Below are positions 13,767 through 18,421 of a stretch of 18,421 nt of DNA, in pieces. Both the position numbers and the translations under genes were made by a program. Within the stretch, counting starts at the first letter, position 1. The number at the start of each line of letters is the position of its first letter. Source of the DNA: an uncultured Clostridia bacterium (GTDB taxonomy: Bacteria; Bacillota; Clostridia; TANB77; CAG-508); contig CAKOVS010000017.1 in the NCBI GenBank assembly GCA_934122085.1, positions 1-18,421 on the forward strand, written 5' to 3'. The notes beneath the pieces were generated by a model. That model was not told the origin of the DNA. It saw only the letters and a list, made by a program, of their open reading frames with translations, and made no database searches.

Positions 13767-16016
13767 TTACATCATGTTATTTGGGTTTATTTCTATTGTA
13801 ACTTTAGTATTTTTATAATTGCAATTATAGAATTTTTGTAAATATTCATTTAAGATTTGATTCGCATTTTCTGTCATAATTCCTTTTATTATTATTCTCC
13901 ATCTAAATCTATTTTGAATTTTGTCTATTGGTGATGGCATTGGTTTTAAAACATTAAATTCTTCTGTATTAAACATTTTTCTAAAATATTGATATGTTTT
14001 TTCAGCAATTTGTTTTACTTCATTTTCATTTAAACTGCTAAATCCAATTAAAATTATGTCACTAAATGGTGGATATTTTAATTGTTCTCTTAATGCTATT
14101 TCTGTATTATAAAATTTGTCATAATTTTGTTCTTTTGCACATTGTATTGCAAAATTTTCTGGATTATATGTTTGTATTATTACATTTCCTTCTAATTGTT
14201 CTCTTCCAGCTCTTCCTGCAACTTGTGTTAAAATCTGAAATGTTCTTTCATTTGCTCTATAATCATCTATATTTAAACTACTGTCTGCTGCAATTACACC
14301 TACTAATGTAACATTAGGAAAATGATGTCCTTTTACTACCATTTGTGTTCCAATTAAAATGTCTATATTTTCATTTCTAAATTTATTCAATATTTCTTCG
14401 TGCGAATTTTTTTTACTTACTGTGTCTACATCCATTCTTATTGTTGTTGCTTGTGGAAATACTTTATTTATTTCTTGTTCTAATTTTTGTGTTCCTGTTC
14501 CAAAATATCTTATTTTTGTACTATGACATTCTGGGCAAACTGTTACAACGTCTTCTTCATATCCACAATAATGGCATTTTAGCTTATTTTCAAATCTATG
14601 ATATGTTAAACTTATATCACAATTTTTGCATTTTACTGTATAACCACATTCTCTACACATTATAAATGTTGAATATCCTCTTCTGTTTAAGAAAAGAATT
14701 GTTTGTCTTTTTTCTTCAAGATTTTTTTGTATTGCATCATGTAATTTATAACTTAACATTGACCTATTTCCATTGGCTAATTCCATTTTTAAATCTATAA
14801 CATCTACACTTGGAAGTTTTGAATTATTTGCTCTTTTAGTTAATGCTAATAATGTTATTTTACCTTGTTGTGCTTTATAATATGTAGTTAGATCTGGTGT
14901 TGCACTTCCTAATACTAATGGACAATTATTTTCTTTCGCTATTTTTTTTGCTATTTCTTTTGCATCATATTTTGGAACTGATTCTGATTTATATGAACTA
15001 TCATGTTCTTCATCTATAATAATTATTCCAATATTATTTAATGGTGCAAATATTGCAGACCTTGCTCCTATTACAATTTTTGCCTTTCCTTCTTTTATTC
15101 TATTCCATTCATCATATCTTTCTCCAAGTGATAATTTGCTATGTAATACTGCTATTTCATCTTTTCCAAAACGGCTTATAAATCTGTCTATCATTTGTGG
15201 TGTTAATGATATTTCTGGTACTAATACTATTGAAGTTTTATTTTGTTCCATTGCTTTTCCTATTAGTTGTAAATATATTTCTGTTTTTCCAGAACCTGTT
15301 ACTCCATATATTAAAAATCTTTCATATTGTTCTTGATCCATTTTTTCTGATATTTCGTCAAATGCCATTTGTTGTTCAAGTGTAAGTTTTAAATTTTCTG
15401 TTTTTTCTATCTTTTTGCTTGCAAGTGGATTTCTTTCTATTTTCTTTTCGATTATTTCTACATATCCATTTTTTTCTAATGTTTTTACAATTGCTCTTGT
15501 TCCACCTGCATATGTTTCAATTTCAGGTATTGTTACTCCTTCATTATCTTTTAAGAATTGTAAAACTTTTTTCTGCTTTTCTGATTTGATTTTTTGCATT
15601 TCTATATCAAATTCAATTTCTTCTATGTCTTTTTTTAGATATACTGCATTTATTGTTTTATCTTGAACATTTTTGTTTTCGTCTTTTGCTTTTGTTCCTG
15701 GTGTTAACATTTGTTTTATGCAATCAGATACATTGCAAAAATATCTTTTTGCCATCCATTGTGCTAATTCAATTTGCTTTTCTGTTAAATTGTGTTTTAT
15801 TTTTACTATATCTTTTACTTCATATGTTGTGTTTTCTTTTATTCCTACAACATATCCTTCTGCTAAGTTTGTTTCTTTTCCTTCCGTACTTTTTCCAAAT
15901 GGAATTATTACTGTGCTTCCTATCATTATTAGTTCTTCTAGTTCTTTTGGTATGTTATAGTCAAATGTTCTGTTTAGTCTTTTGGCTGATCTGTTTATTA
16001 TTATTTCTGCTATCAT
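13767..16016 (-). CDS. priA: Primosomal protein N' (replication restart helicase PriA)
   Basis: Recognises stalled forks and D-loops and reloads the replicative helicase; a 3'-5' superfamily 2 DNA helicase. 749 residues, a normal length. The N-terminal 3'BD-like fold (residues 1-100) recognises the 3' end of the leading strand; a winged-helix region follows at about 140-190. The helicase core has GVTGSGKT (238-245), DEEH (335-338) and SATP (371-374). Eight cysteines in four CxxC-type pairs (454/457, 463/466, 481/484, 494/497) form the zinc sites inside helicase lobe 2, followed by GTGTQKLEQ and QVAGRAGR. The start ATG follows AAAAAGGAG with an 8-nt gap. It has its own promoter and is followed by def. 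Confidence 0.97.
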   Translation of the reverse strand: MIAEIIINRSAKRLNRTFDYNIPKELEELIMIGSTVIIPFGKSTEGKETNLAEGYVVGIKENTTYEVKDIVKIKHNLTEKQIELAQWMAKRYFCNVSDCIKQMLTPGTKAKDENKNVQDKTINAVYLKKDIEEIEFDIEMQKIKSEKQKKVLQFLKDNEGVTIPEIETYAGGTRAIVKTLEKNGYVEIIEKKIERNPLASKKIEKTENLKLTLEQQMAFDEISEKMDQEQYERFLIYGVTGSGKTEIYLQLIGKAMEQNKTSIVLVPEISLTPQMIDRFISRFGKDEIAVLHSKLSLGERYDEWNRIKEGKAKIVIGARSAIFAPLNNIGIIIIDEEHDSSYKSESVPKYDAKEIAKKIAKENNCPLVLGSATPDLTTYYKAQQGKITLLALTKRANNSKLPSVDVIDLKMELANGNRSMLSYKLHDAIQKNLEEKRQTILFLNRRGYSTFIMCRECGYTVKCKNCDISLTYHRFENKLKCHYCGYEEDVVTVCPECHSTKIRYFGTGTQKLEQEINKVFPQATTIRMDVDTVSKKNSHEEILNKFRNENIDILIGTQMVVKGHHFPNVTLVGVIAADSSLNIDDYRANERTFQILTQVAGRAGREQLEGNVIIQTYNPENFAIQCAKEQNYDKFYNTEIALREQLKYPPFSDIILIGFSSLNENEVKQIAEKTYQYFRKMFNTEEFNVLKPMPSPIDKIQNRFRWRIIIKGIMTENANQILNEYLQKFYNCNYKNTKVTIEINPNNMM

Positions 16017-16043
16017 ATGTTTTCTCCTTTTTATGTTGTTTCT

Positions 16044-16071
16044 ATTATAACATACTTTTCTTAATTTTCTA
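16044..16071 (-). promoter_or_regulatory. Promoter of priA, extended -10
   Basis: Minus-strand TATAAT (16044-16049) is preceded by TG one base away (TGTTATAAT). A weak -35, TAGAAA, lies at 16066-16071 with a 16-bp spacer. Predicted start near 16037 leaves about 20 nt of leader. Confidence 0.7.
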
Positions 16072-16072
16072 C

Positions 16073-16421
16073 AGTTTTTATTATATAAAAATAATAGTAT
16101 TGAAATTTTAAAGCTAGAATAATGCTATTATATTAATCTTAAATTAAGCATTGGTAATTATTACCAACTCATTAAATTGGTTTATTTGCCATACAAACAA
16201 TTACATATTTTTAGGTATTTCTTAATATAAACTTAAAATATACTAAAAAAGCTGAGGCAGAAAACTCTTAAAGTTTTCCACCCCAACTATTGACATAGAG
16301 CCATAATGTATACCATCTTTATATTAATATAATAAAGACTTATCTCTCAATGCTGGCAAACATAAAGCCTGTTAAGCATTATATTTTCTTAATTTTATAT
16401 CTTTCATCCTTAGCTGATATC
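16073..16421. other. Gene-free stretch of about 350 bp with several palindromes
   Basis: No convincing gene on either strand. It holds an imperfect repeat AATAGTATT...AATGCTATT (about 16092-16133) that could stop minus-strand transcripts before priA; a perfect palindrome TTGGTAAT-T-ATTACCAA (16151-16167); a hairpin GAAAACT/AGTTTTC (around 16260-16280) within a possible remnant IS end; and a hairpin AATGCTGGC...GCC...AGCATT (16349-16380). It separates priA from the IS3 element and looks like a spot that has collected mobile-element debris. Confidence 0.5.
16262..16302 (-). repeat. Possible remnant terminal repeat of an ISL3-like element
   Basis: Read on the minus strand from 16302, the sequence starts GGCTCTATGTCAATAGTTG and continues GGGTGG, then a GAAAACT hairpin. 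From memory this resembles ISL3-family terminal repeats, which begin GGCTCTTTGTCAA. No matching second end and no transposase remnant lie between here and priA, so at most a solo end or a miniature element remains. Confidence 0.3.
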
Positions 16422-16445
16422 TGTACTGAACCCAAAAAATTGGAC
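16422..16445 (+). repeat. Terminal inverted repeat of the IS3-family element, orfB side
   Basis: 24 bp beginning TGTACTGAACCC and ending TTGGAC, a form typical of IS150-group ends. It matches the opposite end at 17 of 24 positions and starts with the family's TG. Confidence 0.75.
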
Positions 16446-16461
16446 TTTTTTTGATTATGTA

Positions 16462-17265
16462 CTAAGCAACTTCTAAGGAGTGAGTTCTGTATTGAACAGG
16501 GCTCATTCCTTTTAGTTTGCCTTTTATCCTTTTATTATTATAATAATCTATATATTCTATTATATCTTTTTCTAATTCTTCTATCGTTTTATAATCTTTC
16601 ATATAAAATAATTCTGATTTTAATAAACCAAAGAAATTCTCTGCTAATGAATTATCTAAACAATTACCTTTTCTTGACATACTTTGCCTAATGCCTTTTT
16701 CTTTTAATAAGTGTTGATATTGCTTCATCTGATACTGCCATCCTTGATCTGAATGTAATATCAAATTTGTATTATCTGGTATTTTATTAAAAGCTTTTTC
16801 TAACATATCTACTACTTGTGCGAATACCGGATGTCTTGATAAGTTAAAACTAATTACTTCTCCATTAAATAAATCTACTATAGGTGATAAATACAGTTTT
16901 TCGTTATGTACTTTAAATTCTGTTACATCTGTAACCCATTTTTGATTTGGTTCTTCAGCTTCAAATTCTCTATTTAGAAGATTATCACATATTTTTCCTA
17001 TTTCACCTTTATAAGATTTATATTTTTGAACTCTAATAAAACATTGTAATCCTAAATCTCTCATTAATCTTATAACTGTTTTGTGGTTAATTATAAATCC
17101 TCTATTATGAAGTTCTAATGTAATTCTTCTATAACCATATCTTCCTTTATTTTCGTGATATATAGATGTTATTTGTTCTTTTATTTCTTTGTATTTATCT
17201 GGTACTTGCATTCTATTTAATTGATAATAAAAAGTACTCCTTTTTACTTCTGCAAACTTTAACAA
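16462..17265 (-). CDS. IS3-family transposase OrfB (DDE catalytic subunit)
   Basis: Catalytic part of the IS transposase, 267 residues counted from a TTG start that is probably not the natural one. An HTH_21-like N-terminal segment (YKEIKEQITSIYHENKGRYGYRRI, split at IYHENK) precedes the integrase core. Catalytic residues are visible: D in WVTDVTEF, D in LHSDQGWQYQ, and E in SLAENFFGLLKSE; the end is the family-typical YNNKRIKGKLKGMSPVQYR. The frame stays open upstream to about 17312 and encodes VIVIDELRHEFKLETLLKFAEVKRS, split here as two family-like pieces, without a start codon. This is what is expected if OrfB is made only as an OrfAB fusion by -1 frameshifting. Confidence 0.93.
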   Translation of the reverse strand: MLKFAEVKRSTFYYQLNRMQVPDKYKEIKEQITSIYHENKGRYGYRRITLELHNRGFIINHKTVIRLMRDLGLQCFIRVQKYKSYKGEIGKICDNLLNREFEAEEPNQKWVTDVTEFKVHNEKLYLSPIVDLFNGEVISFNLSRHPVFAQVVDMLEKAFNKIPDNTNLILHSDQGWQYQMKQYQHLLKEKGIRQSMSRKGNCLDNSLAENFFGLLKSELFYMKDYKTIEELEKDIIEYIDYYNNKRIKGKLKGMSPVQYRTHSLEVA

Positions 17266-17306
17266 AGTCTCTAATTTAAATTCATGCCTTAATTCATCTA
17301 TTACTA

Positions 17307-17819
17307 TTACTTTTTCTCTTGTTTTGGCTTTGTCCTTTCCTGAATTAAGGCTTGCAATTTTTTTAAGTATGCATTTTCCATTCTTAATCTTTGAACTTCT
17401 TCTATTAAATCTTCTTTATTTTCTTTAGATAATTTCTTTTTTCTTGGTTTAGAACTCATATTTTTATTTCTACCACGTCGTTCTCTAAACAATGCTTGTG
17501 GCCCTTCCTCATAATATATACGTTCCCATTTTAATACTATAGTATGATTGGCTAAATTAAATTTTATAGCTGTTTCTGTTGCTGATAAATGGTTTTTATG
17601 CATATATTCTACCACATCTTGTTTAAATTCTCCACTATATGAAGTTTTTTTGTTTTTTAATAATCCTGCTACTCCTTTTTCTTTATATCTCCTAACCCAT
17701 TGATATACTGTAGTCTCGCTTGGAATATTAAAATATTTTGCTGCATCTGAATATCCATGATATTGTTCTACACAATATTTTGCAACTTTTAATTTTAACT
17801 CATTTGAATATTTTGACAT
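17307..17819 (-). CDS. IS3-family transposase OrfA (DNA-binding subunit)
   Basis: 170 residues. Two helix-turn-helix units are visible, at about residues 8-52 (AAKYFNIPSETTVYQWVRRY) and 60-110 (AIKFNLANHTIVLKWERIY), followed by a basic segment (RRGRNKNMSSKPRKKK) and a leucine-zipper-like helix (EEVQRLRMENAYLKKLQAL) used for multimerisation. It binds the terminal repeats and regulates transposition. The ATG follows AAGGAGGG with a 10-nt spacer. The end reads GAG AAA AAG TAA; the G-AAA-AAG stretch at 17310-17316 directly before the stop is a plausible -1 slip site leading into the orfB frame, as in IS150. Confidence 0.92.
   Translation of the reverse strand: MSKYSNELKLKVAKYCVEQYHGYSDAAKYFNIPSETTVYQWVRRYKEKGVAGLLKNKKTSYSGEFKQDVVEYMHKNHLSATETAIKFNLANHTIVLKWERIYYEEGPQALFRERRGRNKNMSSKPRKKKLSKENKEDLIEEVQRLRMENAYLKKLQALIQERTKPKQEKK
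17310..17316 (-). promoter_or_regulatory. Candidate programmed -1 frameshift site
   Basis: GAAAAAG, read as G AAA AAG in the orfA frame, sits immediately before the orfA stop. A slip of one base back leads into the open orfB frame (KVIVIDELRHEF...). It lacks the first A of the canonical A AAA AAG heptamer, so efficiency may be lower. Confidence 0.5.
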
Positions 17820-17850
17820 AGAAAATGAACCCTCCTTATTAAACTTTTTT

Positions 17851-17874
17851 GTCTAATAATTTGTTTTCACTTCA
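17851..17874 (-). repeat. Terminal inverted repeat of the IS3-family element, orfA side
   Basis: Read on the minus strand it begins TGAAGTGAAAAC and ends TTAGAC, matching the opposite end at 17 of 24 positions. The CA tip on the plus strand fits the family rule. Confidence 0.65.
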
Positions 17875-17991
17875 ATTTTTCTCCACTTTTTTTCGACTTT
17901 TGGACAGACTTTTCTTCTTTTACTTTCTTACTCTCTGTTGCTTTTCATGAATTGTGTCCGGATATCAGCAGATCTTTCCTTAATCTTATTT
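17875..17991. other. Spacer between the IS element and the surface-protein gene
   Basis: 117 bp without a gene. It contains GATATCAGC (17961-17969), the inverse of GCTGATATC at 16413-16421 just outside the other side of the IS. No clear terminator for the surface-protein gene is visible. Confidence 0.4.
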
Positions 17992-18421
17992 TTATTTTGT
18001 TATTATTTCATACCCATCAGCTACTTTTTGCAAATTGACTTTAGATTTTAGACATACAACTGGGCGGAAACCCGGACCGCTGTTGCTATATCTGTTATAG
18101 TACATATAGTTCAAGTAGCCTTCGCAGAGCGCAGACATCAAATCGTTGCTGTCAAGAGCAGACGGAGAAGCAAGCCACATGGCATAAGCATTGCTATTGT
18201 CTGATTTTATGTAAATTGAATTATATTCATCTTGTGCTAATCCACTTATATAAGTATTATATGAGCTATTTGCAAACTTTACTTTATATCCATAACCATT
18301 TGGATCTACATCTGAATCTGCACTACAAGCTATTTGTTTTTCTACACTATGTGTATCATTCCATGATTTTACAAACATTTCTACTGTTGGTCCTCCTATT
18401 GCATATTCTGCATTTTCTCCT
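17992..18421 (-). CDS. Surface or pilin-like protein, C-terminal part, cut by the window edge
   Basis: The frame stays open past the first internal ATG (18378) to the edge of the window, adding GENAEYAIGGPTVE, so this is the C-terminal 142 residues of a longer protein. It ends with a module seen, from memory, in clostridial pseudopilin-like and extracellular proteins: GGPTVEMFVKSWND, then AYAMWLASPSA, a Tyr/Asn/Ser-rich stretch, GFRPVVCLKSKVNL and a final DGYEIITK. The WLASPS...GFRPV layout is reminiscent of C-type-lectin-like display folds. Codons for AMWLASPS through GFRPVV (18055-18183) are much richer in G and C (59 of 120 bases at 18061-18180) than those on either side (17 of 60 on each flank). 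The IS lies just downstream. Exact family uncertain. Confidence 0.75.
   Translation of the reverse strand, partial: GENAEYAIGGPTVEMFVKSWNDTHSVEKQIACSADSDVDPNGYGYKVKFANSSYNTYISGLAQDEYNSIYIKSDNSNAYAMWLASPSALDSNDLMSALCEGYLNYMYYNRYSNSGPGFRPVVCLKSKVNLQKVADGYEIITK

Larger units (their letters stand above)
16422..17874 (-). mobile_element. IS3-family (IS150-group-like) insertion sequence, apparently complete
   Basis: About 1453 bp, a normal size for the family. It has two overlapping-frame transposase genes (orfA, orfB), terminal repeats with TG...CA tips and 17/24 identity, and a 55-nt leader before orfA. No 3-5 bp target duplication is evident: ATATC precedes the left tip and ATTTT follows the right one, so the copy may be old or rearranged. 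The right boundary is inferred from repeat matching. A perfect 9-bp inverted pair, GCTGATATC, lies directly outside the left end and 87 bp beyond the right end and could mark different ends. The element sits between the truncated surface-protein gene and the priA intergenic region. Confidence 0.85.

Noticed and set aside
13207..13818. 203-residue plus-strand open frame
   Set aside because: It is antisense to def and the end of priA, both certain genes, and its Ser/Thr/Ile-rich product is the usual shadow of AT-rich coding DNA.
15653..16111. 152-residue very hydrophobic plus-strand frame resembling a membrane protein
   Set aside because: It is antisense to priA; Leu/Phe-rich frames arise opposite Lys/Glu-rich coding sequence in this genome and recur opposite many genes here.
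16290..16310. TTGACA on the plus strand in the spacer before the IS
   Set aside because: No acceptable -10 lies at 16-18 bp and no plus-strand gene follows; the bases are better explained as part of the possible ISL3-like end.
16073..16421. CRISPR or small RNA gene in the long spacer
   Set aside because: The palindromes differ from each other, no regular spacing or repeated unit is present, and no promoter-terminator pair frames a transcript.

Overview
The window comes from a very AT-rich genome that uses the standard bacterial code (both TAA and TGA act as stops). Shine-Dalgarno sites are strong, promoters match the sigma-A consensus, and there is a T-box leader, a single-chain class II glycyl-tRNA synthetase and an IS3-family element. 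This points to a low-GC Bacillota, most likely Clostridia and perhaps an uncultured gut lineage; the lineage is inference, the rest is seen in the sequence.

Layout. Positions 1-940 carry two short plus-strand orphan genes, each with its own extended -10 promoter and terminator. Everything after that is on the minus strand, so it is read from right to left. From the right edge: the 3' part of a surface or pilin-like protein gene (17992-18421) with a sharply GC-rich 129-bp cassette near its 3' end; an IS3/IS150-like insertion sequence (16422-17874); a gene-free stretch with palindromes and a possible remnant IS end (16073-16421); priA and def (replication restart, N-terminal deformylation); a membrane-anchored extracytoplasmic protein; an iron-dependent alcohol dehydrogenase; two small orphan genes (10347-11129) with their own promoter and a strong terminator; a four-gene run of GT8 glycosyltransferase, GT8-acyltransferase fusion, PlsC-like acyltransferase and mutL; then glyS behind a glycine T-box, a second membrane-anchored protein and glmM. 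The last run ends at a bidirectional terminator facing the plus-strand genes.

How the genes fit together. priA/def and glyS/glmM are housekeeping genes for replication, translation and cell-wall precursor supply. The GT8/GT8-PlsC/PlsC genes look like a small glycolipid or acylated-glycan pathway that shares an operon with the mismatch-repair gene mutL. mutL stops 5 nt before the -35 of the glyS promoter with no terminator between them, so the glycine T-box terminator may also stop mutL transcripts.

Most worth following up are the GC-rich variable-looking cassette in the truncated surface-protein gene (a candidate target of a diversity-generating retroelement or of gene conversion), the GT8-acyltransferase fusion cluster, and the orphan genes with elaborate 5' regions. 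No reverse transcriptase, CRISPR array, tRNA or rRNA was seen.
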